Positions 45,876 through 58,615 are shown, counted from the stretch's first letter. The stretch: DNA of 64,000 nucleotides from Rhodococcus koreensis (GCF_900105905.1 NZ_FNSV01000005.1:1054001-1118000); one strand, 5' to 3'. Made by a program: numbers and translations. The notes: a model not told the origin generated them from the letters alone.

Positions 45876-46385
45876 TTACGAGCGGGCGTCGTTCGACTCG
45901 CCGTCGGCGGTCTCGGCGCGGCGCGACGTCGCGGCCGCAGCCGACCGCACCTGCGGGGCCACCAGCACGACCTGACCGAGGATGCCGTTGACGAAACCCG
46001 GCGACTCGTCGGTGGAGAGCTGCTTGGCGAGCTCCACCGCCTCGTCCACGGCCACGACCGGAGGCACGTCGGTGGCGTGGAACAGCTCCCACACGGCGAT
46101 CCGCAGGATGGCGCGGTCGACGGCGGGAAGCCGCTCCAGCGTCCAGTCCTGCAGGTGGGACGAGATCACCTCGTCGAGACGGTCCAGGTTCTCCGCGACA
46201 CCCGTCACCACGGTGACGGTGTACGGGGCGACCGGTGCCACCGCATCGTCCTTGCCGGACAATTCCGCGCGCTCGGTCGCGAGATCGACCGGATCGAGAT
46301 CTCGCGCCTCGGCCTCGAAGAGGAAATCGACGGCGCGTTTGCGGGCCTTGTGCCGTGCGCCGAGTTTCTTATGCGTACCGGACAC
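45876..46385 (-). CDS. nusB: Transcription antitermination protein NusB
   Basis: 169 residues; pairs with NusE (S10) on boxA RNA in rRNA antitermination. [19 protein letters not shown] at the N-terminus, [19 protein letters not shown] and [29 protein letters not shown] are typical. A charged tail of about 25 residues follows. GTG start on the base after the efp stop, so translation is coupled to efp. Confidence 0.96.
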   Translation of the reverse strand: MSGTHKKLGARHKARKRAVDFLFEAEARDLDPVDLATERAELSGKDDAVAPVAPYTVTVVTGVAENLDRLDEVISSHLQDWTLERLPAVDRAILRIAVWELFHATDVPPVVAVDEAVELAKQLSTDESPGFVNGILGQVVLVAPQVRSAAAATSRRAETADGESNDARS

Positions 46386-46949
46386 TCAGGAATTCACACG
46401 CCCGAGGTAGTTGCCGTCGCGGGAGTCGACCTTCAGCTTGTCACCGGTGTTGATGAACAGCGGAACGTTGATCTCGGCTCCGGTCTCGAGGGTGGCGGGC
46501 TTGGTGCCGCCGGTGGAGCGGTCGCCCTGCAGGCCGGGATCGGTGTGCTGGACCACCAGTTCGACGGTGACGGGCAGTTCCACGAACAGCGGAACGTCCT
46601 CGTGCGTCGCGACCTGCACGGCCATGTTCTCGAGCATGAAGCGGGCGCCGTCGCCGACGGTGGCCTCGCTGATCGAGATCTGGTCGTAGGTGTCGCCGTC
46701 CATGAAGATGTAGTCGGTGCCGTCGTGGTACAGGTACGTCATGTCACGGCGGTCGACCGTGGCCGTGTCCACCTTGACGCCGGCGTTGAACGTCTTGTCG
46801 ACGACCTTGCCCGAGAGCACGTTCTTCAACTTGGTGCGCACGAACGCGGGACCCTTGCCGGGCTTCACGTGCTGGAACTCGGTAATCGTCCACAGCTGGC
46901 CTTCGATCTGCAGGACCAGGCCGTTCTTGAAATCACTGGTGGAAGCCAC
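46386..46949 (-). CDS. efp: Elongation factor P
   Basis: Relieves ribosome stalling at polyproline. 187 residues, three beta-barrel domains. The loop [17 protein letters not shown] carries K32 at the tip. In many bacteria this residue is modified; I see no modification gene (epmA/earP type) in the window, in line with the actinobacterial form that uses the PGKGP loop unmodified. C-terminal signature [26 protein letters not shown]. Confidence 0.97.
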   Translation of the reverse strand: MASTSDFKNGLVLQIEGQLWTITEFQHVKPGKGPAFVRTKLKNVLSGKVVDKTFNAGVKVDTATVDRRDMTYLYHDGTDYIFMDGDTYDQISISEATVGDGARFMLENMAVQVATHEDVPLFVELPVTVELVVQHTDPGLQGDRSTGGTKPATLETGAEINVPLFINTGDKLKVDSRDGNYLGRVNS

Positions 46950-46983
46950 TTGCTTCGCGTCTCCTCGATAAGGTCGAAACCGT

Positions 46984-48087
46984 CTACACGACAGTCAGGT
47001 CTTTGGTGGTGAGTGTGAGCAGTTCCGGTCCCTGCTCACGAACCACGAGCGTGTCCTCGATCCGCACGCCTCCGCGCCCGGAGAAGTACACGCCCGGCTC
47101 GACGGTCACCGCCGCACCGTCCAGAAGTGTACCGGTGCCCAGCTTGCCGATTCCCGGAGCTTCGTGGATCTCCAGGCCGACGCCGTGTCCGAGCCCGTGC
47201 AGGAACAGCTCCCCGTAGCCGGCGTCGTCGATGACCCGGCGGGCGGCGGCGTCCACCGCGGACACCTCCGCTCCCGGGCGCAGCGCGTCCCGCCCGGCCT
47301 CCTGCGACCGCGCGACCAGCGCATACACGTCGCGTTGCCAGTCCGCGGCCTGCCCCAGGACGTACGTTCTGGTCATGTCCGAGTGGTAACCGCCGATCTC
47401 CGCCCCGAAGTCCAGCTTGACGAAGTCGCCGCTGCCGAGCACCGCCTCGGTCGGGCGGTGGTGCGGGATCGCCGAGTGGGCGCCGGCCGCGACGATGGTC
47501 TCGAACGAGATGCCGTCGGCGCCGTGCGCGAGCATCAGCGCCTCGAGTTCCCGGCCGACCTCCTTCTCGGTGCGCCCTGGGCGGAGACCACCGCGCTCGA
47601 TCAGCTCGGCGAGCGCGGAGTCGGCGGCCGCGCACGCCGCGCGCAGCAGTCCGACCTCGAAGTCGTCCTTCACCATCCGCAGTTCCTCGACGAGACCCGG
47701 AACGGGGTCGAGCCGCGCGTCCGGCGCGAGCACCGACCAGGCGGCGAACTCGTCCACGGTGACGACATGACTCTCGAACGCCAGCGACGAGGGGCTCTGC
47801 CGCCTCACCGATTCGATGAGGTGGGCGGCGCTGGCGCGGGCAATCTCGGCCCGCAGATCGGGAACCTGTTCTCCGACCTGCGTGAGGTAGCGGCCGTCGG
47901 TGCAGATGACGGTGCGCTCCTCGGCGCCCTCCGCGTCCGACGCGTGCACGAGCAGCGCGGCGTTGGAGCCGGTGAACCCGGTGAGATACCGGATGTTCAC
48001 CAGATTCGTCACCAGAAGTGCGTCGAGATCCCGGGCGGCGAGGGCCGCACGCAGCGCCGCGCGCCGCGAACCATGATCAGCAGGCAT
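46984..48087 (-). CDS. pepQ: Xaa-Pro peptidase (M24 family)
   Basis: 367-residue metallopeptidase with creatinase/prolidase N-terminal domain ([25 protein letters not shown]) and pita-bread catalytic domain. Metal ligands are visible as D in [15 protein letters not shown] and its second D, H in [16 protein letters not shown], and two E in [19 protein letters not shown]. Likely cleaves before or after proline in peptides. Sits 34 bases upstream of efp on the same strand, the common pepQ-efp-nusB order. Confidence 0.95.
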   Translation of the reverse strand: MPADHGSRRAALRAALAARDLDALLVTNLVNIRYLTGFTGSNAALLVHASDAEGAEERTVICTDGRYLTQVGEQVPDLRAEIARASAAHLIESVRRQSPSSLAFESHVVTVDEFAAWSVLAPDARLDPVPGLVEELRMVKDDFEVGLLRAACAAADSALAELIERGGLRPGRTEKEVGRELEALMLAHGADGISFETIVAAGAHSAIPHHRPTEAVLGSGDFVKLDFGAEIGGYHSDMTRTYVLGQAADWQRDVYALVARSQEAGRDALRPGAEVSAVDAAARRVIDDAGYGELFLHGLGHGVGLEIHEAPGIGKLGTGTLLDGAAVTVEPGVYFSGRGGVRIEDTLVVREQGPELLTLTTKDLTVV

Positions 48088-48223
48088 GTCGTCAAACGTA
48101 CCGGCAATCCGCCGCCGGGAGGGCGCGGATCGACGGCACCGGTGCAGCGGCGAGAACAGGTTCCAGACAGCCCCCGTGTGGGTTAGGCCACACGGGCGAA
48201 AACCCGCTCGTTACGCTGTGCCC

Positions 48224-48970
48224 ATGAATGCGTGGGTGGTACGCGGCCTCGGCATGGCCCTGATACATGTTTTCGTTCGTGTGATCCTCGGTGTGTCGAT
48301 TACACAGTGGCCGCTTCAGGGTTCCGCTCTGAGATGGCTCGCACTGCTGATCGTGGTGTTCGTGGCACTGATCTGGGCCGGCATCGACGGCATCCGGGAC
48401 CGTCGCCGGAACCCCGATCCGGAGGACGGCGCCGACCTGACGATGCTGTGGCTGAAGGCGGCCCTGCTCGGCGGAGTCGTCGCGGGTGTGGGGAGCTGGC
48501 TGGCCAACCTGGTGCCGAACCTCAACGTCACCCAGAACTCGTTCTTCTTCGAGATCACGTCCGGGGCCGCGTTCACGGTCCTGCTGATCTTCGTTCCTGC
48601 CATGCTCGCCGTGTTCCTCGGCCGGTTCTTCGTCGGCCGGGACTCCAGGAAGACGGTGAAGGACCGCGGCGAACGCCGGCCGGCGGCGCACGGCGCCGGA
48701 GTGGCCGCAGGAGCCGCAGCGGGGGGAACCGCAGCCGCAGCCGTCGCCGACGACGACGGGTACGGACAGAACTACCCCGGCCAGGCATACGAGCAGACCC
48801 CGGACACCGGGTACGCCGGTTCCGACGCCGACACCGCGGTGTTCGAACCGGTGCACAACTACCGCGAGGACACATCGGACCTCGATCAGTCGCAGGGCGG
48901 GGACACCACCTGGCAGGACCCGGTCGACCTCGGGAAGCGGACCACGGACGACCCGCGCCGCGGCGAGTAG
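48224..48970 (+). CDS. Four-helix membrane protein (B-4DMT type), unknown function
   Basis: 248 residues. Four hydrophobic helices in the first 145 residues: WVVRGLGMALIHVFVRVILG, LALLIVVFVALIWAGI, AALLGGVVAGVGSWLANLV and FTVLLIFVPAMLAVFLG. A short basic segment (RDSRKTVKDRGERR), an Ala/Gly-rich linker and an acidic Asp/Tyr/Gln-rich tail follow. Resembles the conserved actinobacterial 4-helix putative transporter found between pepQ and the aro genes in mycobacteria. ATG at 48224 starts the protein; upstream in-frame sequence is not coding. Divergent from pepQ. No transported substrate can be proposed. Confidence 0.8.
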   Translation: MNAWVVRGLGMALIHVFVRVILGVSITQWPLQGSALRWLALLIVVFVALIWAGIDGIRDRRRNPDPEDGADLTMLWLKAALLGGVVAGVGSWLANLVPNLNVTQNSFFFEITSGAAFTVLLIFVPAMLAVFLGRFFVGRDSRKTVKDRGERRPAAHGAGVAAGAAAGGTAAAAVADDDGYGQNYPGQAYEQTPDTGYAGSDADTAVFEPVHNYREDTSDLDQSQGGDTTWQDPVDLGKRTTDDPRRGE

Positions 48971-49018
48971 CAGCCGTTCGACTCTCCAATACCCGACCGA
49001 CGACACACCGACAGACGG

Positions 49019-49054
49019 CGCGGCGGTGTGAGCGCACTCGCTCACACCGCCGCG
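49019..49054. terminator. Perfect 15-bp hairpin between converging genes
   Basis: Arms 49019-49033 and 49040-49054 are fully complementary, with a 6-base loop. It lies between the plus-strand membrane-protein gene (stop 48970) and the minus-strand aroB (stop 49091). Symmetric, so it can end transcription from either side; no T-run. Confidence 0.8.
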
Positions 49055-49071
49055 TCCCTGCTTCTTCGCGC

Positions 49072-50296
<1,225 letters not shown>

Positions 50297-50302
<6 letters not shown>

Positions 50303-50803
50303 GGCGAGTTTCGCCACCAGCTGCTGCACCACGCGGGCGGGACTCCGCCCGTCCGTGCGTATCCGGATGGACGCCACCTCCCGGTACAGCGGTCGGCGCT
50401 TGCGCATCAACTCGGTGTACTTCTGGCGGGGGTCGCCACCGGCGAGGAGCGGGCGCGCGGTGTTGGTTCCCGTGCGCTTGAGCCCCTCGGCCACGCTGAT
50501 CTCGAGGTAGATCACCGTCTGGCCCTTCAACAACTCGCGGGTGCGCTCGGAGAGGATGGACCCACCACCGAGCGAGACGATCCCCTCGTGACTCTCGATG
50601 GCCTTCCGCACGATCTCTTCCTCGAGGGCCCGGAAGGCGGGTTCACCCTCCTGGACGAAGATCTCGGCGATCGTGCGTCCCGCCTCTTCCTCGACGGCCA
50701 CGTCGGTGTCGAACAACGACAGGTCCAGCGCCTGCGCGAGGCGACGCCCGATCGTGGACTTACCTGCTCCCGGCGGACCGACGAGCACGGCTTTCGGTGC
50801 CAT
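50297..50803 (-). CDS. aroK: Shikimate kinase
   Basis: Phosphorylates shikimate at O3. 168 residues from the ATG at 50803; a GTG directly before it (50806) could also serve. P-loop GPPGAGKSTIG (9-19), shikimate-binding Asp in LFDTDVAVEEEAGRTI, SLGGGSILSERTRE, and lid arginines in RPLLAGGDPRQKY. Lies 38 bases after aroC. Confidence 0.95.
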
Positions 50804-50841
50804 CACCCGTCACCGCCCCGGCGCGACGGCAGACGGGCTGG

Positions 50842-52029
50842 TCATCGCGCGAGCCGGGCTGCGACACCCGACGCGTAACGCTCGTAGTTGGCGGCCGTCT
50901 CGGCCACCGAGTCGCCGCCGAACTTCTCGAGCGCGGCCTGGGCGACGACCAACGCCACCATCGCCTCGGCCACGACACCGGCGGCAGGCACCGCGCACAC
51001 GTCGGACCGCTGGTGGATGGCCACGGCTTCCTCACCGGTCGACATGTCGACGGTGGCGAGCGCGCGCGGAACCGTCGAGATCGGCTTCATCGCCGCGCGC
51101 ACGCGGAGCGCCTCGCCGTTGGTCATGCCGCCCTCGAGACCGCCGGCGCGGTTGGTCGAACGCAGAATTCCGTCCGGGCCGGGCCGCATCTCGTCGTGCG
51201 CCTGGCTGCCGCGGCGGCGCGCGGTCTCGAAGCCGTCGCCGACCTCGACGCCCTTGATGGCCTGGATTCCCATCAGGGCGGACGCGAGGCGGGCGTCGAG
51301 GCGGTCCGCGCCGCTGATGAACGATCCGAGACCCACGGGGAGACCGTGGATGACGACCTCGACGACACCGCCGAGGGTGTCGCCGTCACGCTTGGCGGCC
51401 TCGATCTCGGCGATCATCGATTCCTCGGCGGCCTTGTCGAACGCGCGGACCGGGCTGGCGTCGATCGCCGCCAGGTCCGATGCGGTGGGTTCGGGGCCGA
51501 CGTACGGGTCGGACGCGCCGATCGAGATCACGTGTGACAGCACCTCCACGCCGAACACCTGGCGCAGGAAACCCCGGGCGAACGTCGCGGCCGCGACCCG
51601 GGCCGCCGTCTCACGCGCACTCGCGCGTTCGAGAACGGGGCGCGCGTCGTCGAACCCGTACTTGAGCATGCCCGAGTAGTCGGCGTGACCGGGGCGCGGA
51701 CGGGTGAGCGGCGCGTTCCGCGCCTGGTCGGCGAGCAGGTCTGCGTCCACCGGGTCCGCGGACATGATGGTTTCCCACTTGGGCCACTCGGTGTTGCCCA
51801 CCTCGACAGCGATCGGGCCGCCGAGCGTCCGGCCGTGTCGGACACCACCGACGATGGTGACCTTGTCGGCCTCGAACTTCATCCGCGCACCGCGGCCGTA
51901 GCCGAGGCGGCGTCGCGCGAGTTGGGTCGAAATGTCCTCGGACGTCACTTCGACGCCCGCGACCATCCCCTCGAGCATCGCGACGAGGGCGGGACCATGG
52001 GATTCTCCGGCAGTTATCCAGCGCAGCAC
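50842..52029 (-). CDS. aroC: Chorismate synthase
   Basis: Final common step to chorismate, needing reduced FMN. 395 residues. [15 protein letters not shown] (signature 1), [18 protein letters not shown] (flavin site), [21 protein letters not shown] and the C-terminal [22 protein letters not shown]. Mycobacterial annotations use aroF for this gene. Forms a run with aroK and aroB downstream; the prepilin peptidase gene lies 75 bases upstream. Confidence 0.96.
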   Translation of the reverse strand: MLRWITAGESHGPALVAMLEGMVAGVEVTSEDISTQLARRRLGYGRGARMKFEADKVTIVGGVRHGRTLGGPIAVEVGNTEWPKWETIMSADPVDADLLADQARNAPLTRPRPGHADYSGMLKYGFDDARPVLERASARETAARVAAATFARGFLRQVFGVEVLSHVISIGASDPYVGPEPTASDLAAIDASPVRAFDKAAEESMIAEIEAAKRDGDTLGGVVEVVIHGLPVGLGSFISGADRLDARLASALMGIQAIKGVEVGDGFETARRRGSQAHDEMRPGPDGILRSTNRAGGLEGGMTNGEALRVRAAMKPISTVPRALATVDMSTGEEAVAIHQRSDVCAVPAAGVVAEAMVALVVAQAALEKFGGDSVAETAANYERYASGVAARLAR

Positions 52030-52104
52030 GCCAATATCCTTCCATGTCGCCGCGTCCGGCAGTGACGGTGGTCCTCTCGGGGCGCGCGCGGGGTGCGGAC
52101 TCGG

Positions 52105-52707
52105 TCAGGTGAGGTGCCCGGCGAACAACGCCACCAGCGTCGCGGCACACATGGCGGGTCCGTGTGGGAGCGGCGGCGGCGAGCGCCGGACGGCGAGGAC
52201 GACGCAGCCCGCCACTGCGGTCAGTGCCGGCGCGAGCGCGGCCGTGAACACCCAGGCCTCTCCCCCGGCCAGCCCGGCGGCCGCGCCGACGCCGAGCGCA
52301 AGTTTCACGTCGCCCGCGCCGATCGCACCGGGCGCTCCCAGGTAGAGGGCGAGATAGGCCGCCGCCAGCAGGAGTCCGCCGATCACGGCGGCGGACGCGG
52401 CGCCGGTCGCGACACCGATGCCGACGATCACCAGGAACCCAGGCAGCGTCAGCAGGTTCGGCAGCCTCCGGGCGCACAGGTCGGTGGCGGCGAGACTCAC
52501 ACACCACCACCAGAAGGCGAGCGCACCCGGCAGTATCCACACCGGGTTGCGGCCGGCGTCGGCCCAGACCGCGGCGGCGACGCCGACCGCGCACACCGCC
52601 TCGCACCAGCCCGGCGGCACCGGACCCACGAACCGGCCCGCGGTGAGGCGCGCACACCGTCCCACAGCCGCACCGGCCACCACACTCGTCACGATCAGCC
52701 ACCACAT
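52105..52707 (-). CDS. Prepilin peptidase (A24 family)
   Basis: 200-residue integral membrane aspartic protease without the N-terminal methylase domain. About six hydrophobic helices. Catalytic aspartates D76 in AATDLCARRLPN and D133 in GAGDVKL (the GxGD motif). Would process leader peptides of type IV/Flp-like pilins or pseudopilins, whose genes are not in the window. ATG at 52707 chosen as the first residue before the first helix; the longer open frame upstream overlaps aroE. M. tuberculosis has a comparable gene between aroC and aroE. Confidence 0.88.
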   Translation of the reverse strand: MWWLIVTSVVAGAAVGRCARLTAGRFVGPVPPGWCEAVCAVGVAAAVWADAGRNPVWILPGALAFWWWCVSLAATDLCARRLPNLLTLPGFLVIVGIGVATGAASAAVIGGLLLAAAYLALYLGAPGAIGAGDVKLALGVGAAAGLAGGEAWVFTAALAPALTAVAGCVVLAVRRSPPPLPHGPAMCAATLVALFAGHLT

Positions 52708-52798
52708 GCCGACCAGCGTGCGGGACCGGACACCCGGACCCCTCGCGGCGACCTGCGGGAACGATCGCCCTGTGGATGGCGGCCGGGCCTGTGGACAA

Positions 52799-53626
52799 CT
52801 AGCCCAGAGCGGCCGCCATCGCCTCGCGCGGCGCCGGGCGGCCGGTAAACTGCTCGACTTGCCCGAACGCCTGGTGCAGGAGCATCGACAGACCGCCGAC
52901 GACCGTTCCCCCGGCCACCTCGACCGCGGCCGCCAGTGGGGTCGGCCACGGGTCGTAGATCGCGTCGAGCACGAACGGCGCCCGGCCGAGAACGTCCGCG
53001 TAGTCGGTGATCGCGGCGGACGGAACGGTGCTGACGAGTGCGGCGGCCGCGGCGCACCGGGCACCGAGTTCGGGGCTGTCGAAGCCGAGCAACCGGACCT
53101 CGAGCCCCACCGATTCCGCGCACCCCAGCGCACCCGCCGCGCGACCCGCGTCGCGGGCCACCACGGTCACCGATTTCACGCCCAGGTCGGCGAGCGCGAC
53201 GAGCGCAGGCCTGGCCGTTCCCCCGGCGCCGACGACGACCGCCTCGGCGCCCGCGACGGCACCGACGCCGCCCGCGGTGAGCGCGCCGCTGACCCCGTCC
53301 ACGTCGGTGCAGTCGGCACGCCAGCCGCCCTCGATGCGCACGAGGGTGTTCGCGGAGCCGATCGCCACGGCCCGGTCGGTGCGCTCGGACGCGAACTCGA
53401 GGGCGGCGATCTTGCCCGGCATCGTGACGGACAGACCGACCCATTCCGGGCCGAGCCCGGACACCAGCCCGGGGAGTCGCTCCCCGTCGCACTCGATGCG
53501 GTCGTACGTCCACCCGGTGAGACCGAGCGCCCGGTACGCCGCGAGGTGCAGTTGCGGTGATCGCGAATGCGCGATCGGGCTGCCCAGCACCGCAGCTTTG
53601 CGTGCGGTCACCAACTCATCGTCCAC
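52799..53626 (-). CDS. aroE: Shikimate dehydrogenase
   Basis: Reduces 3-dehydroshikimate with NADPH. 275 residues. VLGSPIAHSRSPQLHLAAYRALG (N-terminal substrate loop), catalytic K72 in GLSVTMPGK and D108 in DCTDVDG, cofactor loop VVGAGGTARPAL, and the C-terminal GLSMLLHQAFGQVEQFTG. GTG at 53626 overlaps mltG by 11 bases. The NADP-side basic residues are weak (VVARDAGR), so coenzyme preference is not certain. Confidence 0.94.
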   Translation of the reverse strand: MDDELVTARKAAVLGSPIAHSRSPQLHLAAYRALGLTGWTYDRIECDGERLPGLVSGLGPEWVGLSVTMPGKIAALEFASERTDRAVAIGSANTLVRIEGGWRADCTDVDGVSGALTAGGVGAVAGAEAVVVGAGGTARPALVALADLGVKSVTVVARDAGRAAGALGCAESVGLEVRLLGFDSPELGARCAAAAALVSTVPSAAITDYADVLGRAPFVLDAIYDPWPTPLAAAVEVAGGTVVGGLSMLLHQAFGQVEQFTGRPAPREAMAAALG

Positions 53627-55367
53627 TGTTGAGAATCCCGTTGTTCAGAGCCTGGTCGATGTTGGCCAGGTGTTCGTCGTAGCTCTTCGTGAAGAGTGTC
53701 GTGCCCTTCGAATCGACCGTCACGAAGTAGATCCAGTCGCCGGGCGCCGGTTGTTCGACCGCCTGGAGCGCCCCGATGCTCGGCGACGAGATCGGCGTCG
53801 CGGGCAGGCCGGGGCTGGCGTACGTGTTCCAGGGGGTCACCTGTGCGCGGTCGGCGTCGGTGGTGGCCAGTTCGGTGGTGTCCAGCGCGTAGTTGACCGT
53901 GGAGTCGAATTGCAGCGCCTGGTTGACGGCGAGCCGGTTCAGGATGACGCGCGCGACCTTCGAGAAGTCGTCGGGCATCGCCTCGCGTTCCACCAGCGAC
54001 GCCGCGACCAGCATCTTGTACGGGGTGAGACCGACCTGGTTGCCCGCGGTGAGGATCCCGGTCTTCTCGTAGCTCGCGGAACTCTCGGACACGAGCTTCT
54101 GCAGAATGGCGGCGGGACCCGCCGTCGGATCGAAATCCCAACTGCCCGCGGCGATCAGTCCCTCGAGCTGGCGATCCCGGTCCGGGACACCCGCGACCGA
54201 GTCCTTCGCCCAGTCGGGCACACCCAGCGCGGACAGGTCGCCCGCGCCGGCGGCGTTGAGGTCGTCGTAGCTGATGCACTTCTGCTGACCGGCGTCACCC
54301 AGGCAGCTGGCCTCGGAGATCAGCGTGTAGATCCCCTTCTTCTTGGCGCCGGTCTGCACGTCGGTCGTGTCGTGGAGTTGCCTGCCCTCGGAGATGATCA
54401 TCTGCCCGACGCGGGAGGCCGGGTCGACCAGTTCCTGCACGGCGTCGTCCGCCGGAATCTGGGTGGAGAGGCTGTAGAAACCGGGTTGCACCGAGTTCAT
54501 GGCGTTGCTCTGGACTGCGGCGTTGAAGAACGCCGATCCGCTGGCGACGACGTCGCGGTCCGCCAGGGTGGTGGCGATCTCCTCCGCGGTATCACCCGGA
54601 TGGACCTGCACGACCACTTCGGGACCGCCGGGGCCTGCGTAGTCCGCGGGCGCGTCGGACCCGCCGAAGAACAACTTGCCGCCGACGAACACGACACCGA
54701 CCAGCACGATGAGGACCGCCGCGGCGGCGAGGACGCCGAACACCTTGCCCCGGCGTGCGCGTCCCCTGGCTTGTTTGCGGCTGCGGGCCTGCGTGCGAGC
54801 AGCGGCGCGGGTCGGTGGGAACTCCTCGGGAATCGCCGAGGGTGGGATCTCCTCGGGAATCGCCGAGATTATCTGCGTCTCGGCCTCCGCGAACGCGACG
54901 TCGGGTTCGTCGTGCGGGTGGTCGTAGCCGTCGACGGGGTACACCTCGTCCGGCTCGTCGACGTGGTCGTCCACATACGGGTGGTCGTCGGCCGGCGTCT
55001 CCCGGTACGCGCGGGCGTCGCCATAGGAGCGGGGACCGTATCCGTCCTCGTACACGGACTCGGGGTCGTAGCGCTGCTCATATCGCGGCTCCGCGTACTC
55101 GCGGTGCGGTTCGTGGCGCTGCGGTTCCTCGTAGTGCGGCTCGTCGACGTGCGGCTCGTCGACGTGCGGCTCCTCGACGTGTGGCTCGTCGAAGTGTGGC
55201 TCGTCGTACACGACGGCGTGGCGGCCGGTGGTGACGAGGTCGTCGTCGGGGGGTGGCGTGTAGTCGACCTCGTCGTCGTCCCCGTCGAGGTAGCGGTGCC
55301 GTCGGGGTTCGCGGGGGATGTACTGGAAGTCGGGTCGCTCACCTGCGGGGCGGCGGTGATTGCTCAC
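53616..55367 (-). CDS. mltG: Endolytic murein transglycosylase MltG (YceG-like)
   Basis: Membrane-bound lytic transglycosylase that cuts nascent glycan strands. 583 residues, much longer than the usual 340-400. Residues 1-205 are a charged cytosolic region, very rich in Glu, Asp, Pro, His and Tyr, with five EPH pentapeptide repeats (55-79) and a basic [18 protein letters not shown] stretch. A membrane helix follows at about 209-230, then LysM-like and YceG domains. The catalytic Glu lies in [47 protein letters not shown] is the family signature. GTG at 55367 overlaps the ruvX stop. Confidence 0.93.
   Translation of the reverse strand: MSNHRRPAGERPDFQYIPREPRRHRYLDGDDDEVDYTPPPDDDLVTTGRHAVVYDEPHFDEPHVEEPHVDEPHVDEPHYEEPQRHEPHREYAEPRYEQRYDPESVYEDGYGPRSYGDARAYRETPADDHPYVDDHVDEPDEVYPVDGYDHPHDEPDVAFAEAETQIISAIPEEIPPSAIPEEFPPTRAAARTQARSRKQARGRARRGKVFGVLAAAAVLIVLVGVVFVGGKLFFGGSDAPADYAGPGGPEVVVQVHPGDTAEEIATTLADRDVVASGSAFFNAAVQSNAMNSVQPGFYSLSTQIPADDAVQELVDPASRVGQMIISEGRQLHDTTDVQTGAKKKGIYTLISEASCLGDAGQQKCISYDDLNAAGAGDLSALGVPDWAKDSVAGVPDRDRQLEGLIAAGSWDFDPTAGPAAILQKLVSESSASYEKTGILTAGNQVGLTPYKMLVAASLVEREAMPDDFSKVARVILNRLAVNQALQFDSTVNYALDTTELATTDADRAQVTPWNTYASPGLPATPISSPSIGALQAVEQPAPGDWIYFVTVDSKGTTLFTKSYDEHLANIDQALNNGILNSGR
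55131..55205. repeat. Five 15-bp tandem repeats inside mltG
   Basis: Five head-to-tail 15-base units encode [25 protein letters not shown] at MltG residues 55-79. Units differ at one to three bases. They keep the reading frame, so copy-number change would only shorten or lengthen the cytosolic domain. Confidence 0.9.
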
Positions 55368-55900
55368 TGGCCTGCCTCCGGTAGCTGCACGTCCCCACCT
55401 GAATCCCCTGCATTCACCGACCTGCTCCGCTCGTCCAACCATCCCTGCAAGATCGCCACCGCCGCAGCCTGGTCGATCACAGGACGCTGGCCCCTCGCAC
55501 TGACACCGCTCTCGCGAAGCGCCCGCGCGGCAGTGACCGTCGTCAGACGTTCGTCCGCCATCCGCACCGGTATCGGGTCGACCTTCCTTCGCAATCGCTT
55601 CGCGAACACAGTAGCGATCGAGGCGGCTTTTCCCCGTTCACCCCGCAGGGTCTGCGGCAGACCGACGATAACCTCCACCGCCTCGTATTCCTCGACAATG
55701 TCGGCAATGCGCCGGATATCCGGCGCGTCGGGCCCGCGTTCCTTGGACCGGGGCACCGTCTCCACCGGGGTGGCGAGGATCCCGTCGGGGTCGCTCGACG
55801 CGACACCGATGCGGACGCTGCCCACATCGATGCCGATACGCCGACCACGCCCAGGGTCGTCGACTCCCGGCCGATCCGGACCCTGTTCCGCGTGATCCAC
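55364..55900 (-). CDS. ruvX: RuvX/YqgF Holliday-junction resolvase-like protein
   Basis: 178 residues with an RNase H-like fold: [47 protein letters not shown] and [16 protein letters not shown], then the C-terminal Asp in [17 protein letters not shown]. Linked to 16S rRNA 5'-end maturation and Holliday-junction cutting in the family. GTG start 2 bases after the alaS stop; overlaps mltG by 4. The first 20 and last 18 residues are disordered extensions. Confidence 0.93.
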   Translation of the reverse strand: MDHAEQGPDRPGVDDPGRGRRIGIDVGSVRIGVASSDPDGILATPVETVPRSKERGPDAPDIRRIADIVEEYEAVEVIVGLPQTLRGERGKAASIATVFAKRLRRKVDPIPVRMADERLTTVTAARALRESGVSARGQRPVIDQAAAVAILQGWLDERSRSVNAGDSGGDVQLPEAGQ

Positions 55901-55902
55901 CG

Positions 55903-58575
55903 CTACTGGCTCCCCACCTTGTCCGCGACTTGTCCCCGGACCGCGTCGAGAGCGGCCGCGATTCCGCTGGTGTCCGAACCGGAACCCTGTGCCATGTCGG
56001 CCTTTCCGCCGCCGCGGCCGCCGATCTTCGGACCGAATTCCTTCACGAGGTCGCCGGCCGACAGGCCGAGTTCCTGCGCGGCCTTGCTCACGGCCACCAC
56101 GAACGGCACCTTGCCGTCGACGTCACCGAGCAGCACGACGACGGCGGGCTGGGTGCCGAATCGGCCGCGGATATCCGTGACGAGCCCGCGCAGGTCGTTG
56201 CCGCCGACACCGGCCGGGGCGGAATCCGCGACCAGCAGCACCGGCCCAACCCGCTGGGCCTTGTCGACGAAGGTGCCCGCCGAGGCGAGAACCGCCTGCG
56301 CGCGGGTCTGTTCGAGTTCCTTCTCCGCCACCCGAAGTCGCTCCACCAGTGCCTCGACGCGGGCGGGCACCTCTTCCGAGGGCACCTTCAGCGACGACGA
56401 CAGCCCGGCGAGCAGGGCCCGTTCCTTGGCCAGGTAGCGGTACGAGTCGAGCCCGACGTAGGCCTCGACGCGACGCACGCCGGAGCCGACTGACTGCTCA
56501 CCGAGCAGCGTGACGTTGCCGATCTGCGAGGAGCTGCCCACGTGAGTTCCACCACACAGCTCCATCGAAAACGGTCCGCCGATCTCGACGACCCGCACCT
56601 CGTCGCCGTAGTTCTCGCCGAACAACGCCATCGCGCCCATCGACTTCGCCTTGTCGAGGTCGGTGACGAACGTGTTCACGGAGTAGTCGGCGGCCACCGC
56701 CTCGTTCGCGACGACCTCGATGTCCTGCTTCTGCGCTTCAGTCAGCGCACCCTGCCAGGAGAAGTCGAACCGCAGGTAGCCCGGCTTGTTCAGCGAGCCG
56801 GCCTGAACGGCGTTGGGGCCGAGCACCTGTCGCAGCGCGGCGTGCACCATGTGCGTGCCGGAGTGCCCCTGCGTGGCGCCCTTGCGCCACGCGGCGTCGA
56901 CCTGCGCGAGCACGACGTCACCCTCGGTGATCTGCCCCTCCTGCACGGTCACCTTGTGGACCCACAGCTTCTTGGCGATCTTCTGGACGTCGTTGACCTT
57001 CACCCGCAGCCCCGGACCGGTCAGGGTGCCGAGGTCGGCGATCTGGCCGCCCGCCTCCGCGTACAGGGGGCTGCGGTCGAGGATGACCTCGACGTCCTGG
57101 CCGACCGTCGCGACGGGGACGCGCTGCCCCTGCGAGATCAGCGCGAGAACGTGTGCCTCGGAAACTAATTCGTGGAATCCGGTGAACTCGGTGGGTCCGC
57201 GGTCGAGGAGTTCCTTGTAGACGGTGAGGTCGGCGTGCGCGTGCTTGCGCGCCTGGGCGTCGTCCTTCGCGCGCTGCCGCTGTTCGGCCATCAGCGCGCG
57301 GAAACCCTCCTCGTCGACGGTCAGACCGGCCTCGGCCGCCATCTCCAGGGTCAGGTCGATCGGGAAGCCGTACGTGTCGTGCAGCGCGAACGCCTGTTCG
57401 CCGCCGATCGTCGACTTGCCGGACGCCTTCACCGATTCGGCGGCGCCTTCGAACAGCTTGGAACCGGACGTGAGGGTCTTCAGGAACGCGGTCTCCTCCC
57501 CCACTGCGACCGTTTCGATGCGGCCGAAGTCGGTGTCGAGGACCGGGTACGACGGCGCCATCGTGTCGCGGACGACGGTGATGAACTCCCGCATGCTGGG
57601 CTTGTCGGCGCCGAGCAGCTTCGCTGAGCGGACGATGCGCCGCAGCAGGCGGCGCAGGACATAGCCGCGGCCGTCGTTGCCGGGGTTCACGCCGTCGGCG
57701 ATGAGCATCGCGGCGGTGCGCGCGTGGTCGGCGATCACCCGGAACCGCACGTCGTCGTCGTGGTCGGCGCCGTACTTGCGGCCCGACAGTTCCTCGGCCT
57801 TCGCGATGACCGGGCGCACGAGATCCGTCTCGTACACGTTGTCGACGCCCTGGAGCAGGAATGCGACGCGCTCGACGCCCATGCCGGTGTCGATGTTCTG
57901 CTTCGGCAGCGGCCCGAGGATCTCGAAGTTGTCCTTGCTGATGCCGAGACCGCGCTCGTTCTGCATGAACACGAGATTCCAGATCTCGATGTAGCGGTCC
58001 TCGTCGGCCTCGGGGCCGCCTTCCGCACCGAATTCGGGGCCGCGGTCGAAGTAGATCTCCGAGCACGGGCCGCAGGGCCCGGGGATGCCCATGGACCAGT
58101 AGTTGTCGGCCATGCCGCGGCGCTGGATCCGGCTCTCGGGAACGCCGACCTCGTCGCGCCAGATGTCGCGGGCCTCGTCGTCGTCGAGGTAGACCGTCAC
58201 CCAGATCCGCTCCGGGTCGAACCCGTAGCCGCCGTCGTCGACGCCGGAGGTCAGCAGCGACCACGCGTGCTTGATCGCGTCGCGCTTGAAGTAGTCGCCG
58301 AAGGAGAAGTTGCCGGCCATCTGGAAGAACGTGTTGTGCCGTGTGGTGATGCCCACATTCTCGATATCGAGGGTGCGCACACACTTCTGGACACTGGTCG
58401 CCCTCGGGTACGGCGGCGTCTGCTGGCCGAGGAAGAACGGCACGAACTGCACCATTCCGGCGTTGACGAACAGCAGGTTCGGATCGTCGAGAATCAGCGA
58501 GGCGCTGGGTACCTCGGTGTGGGCCGCCTTGACGAAATGGTCGAGGAAGCGCCGGCGAATCTCGTGGGTCTGCAC
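55903..58575 (-). CDS. alaS: Alanyl-tRNA synthetase
   Basis: Charges tRNA-Ala. 890 residues, full length. Class II catalytic core [18 protein letters not shown]...[14 protein letters not shown] and [18 protein letters not shown]; editing domain with HxxxH ([14 protein letters not shown]) and Cys in [17 protein letters not shown]-terminal DHHA1 domain with [15 protein letters not shown]. The GTG at 58575 gives the family N-terminus (VQTHEIR); an open frame 11 codons upstream is possible but lacks conservation. Confidence 0.97.
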   Translation of the reverse strand: MQTHEIRRRFLDHFVKAAHTEVPSASLILDDPNLLFVNAGMVQFVPFFLGQQTPPYPRATSVQKCVRTLDIENVGITTRHNTFFQMAGNFSFGDYFKRDAIKHAWSLLTSGVDDGGYGFDPERIWVTVYLDDDEARDIWRDEVGVPESRIQRRGMADNYWSMGIPGPCGPCSEIYFDRGPEFGAEGGPEADEDRYIEIWNLVFMQNERGLGISKDNFEILGPLPKQNIDTGMGVERVAFLLQGVDNVYETDLVRPVIAKAEELSGRKYGADHDDDVRFRVIADHARTAAMLIADGVNPGNDGRGYVLRRLLRRIVRSAKLLGADKPSMREFITVVRDTMAPSYPVLDTDFGRIETVAVGEETAFLKTLTSGSKLFEGAAESVKASGKSTIGGEQAFALHDTYGFPIDLTLEMAAEAGLTVDEEGFRALMAEQRQRAKDDAQARKHAHADLTVYKELLDRGPTEFTGFHELVSEAHVLALISQGQRVPVATVGQDVEVILDRSPLYAEAGGQIADLGTLTGPGLRVKVNDVQKIAKKLWVHKVTVQEGQITEGDVVLAQVDAAWRKGATQGHSGTHMVHAALRQVLGPNAVQAGSLNKPGYLRFDFSWQGALTEAQKQDIEVVANEAVAADYSVNTFVTDLDKAKSMGAMALFGENYGDEVRVVEIGGPFSMELCGGTHVGSSSQIGNVTLLGEQSVGSGVRRVEAYVGLDSYRYLAKERALLAGLSSSLKVPSEEVPARVEALVERLRVAEKELEQTRAQAVLASAGTFVDKAQRVGPVLLVADSAPAGVGGNDLRGLVTDIRGRFGTQPAVVVLLGDVDGKVPFVVAVSKAAQELGLSAGDLVKEFGPKIGGRGGGKADMAQGSGSDTSGIAAALDAVRGQVADKVGSQ

Positions 58576-58615
58576 GTCAGTGATCCTTATTGTCTGTCTC
58601 GAGGGCAACTACGGT

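Noticed and set aside
55131..55205. Repeat array as CRISPR
   Set aside because: Units are contiguous, in frame within mltG, with no spacers.
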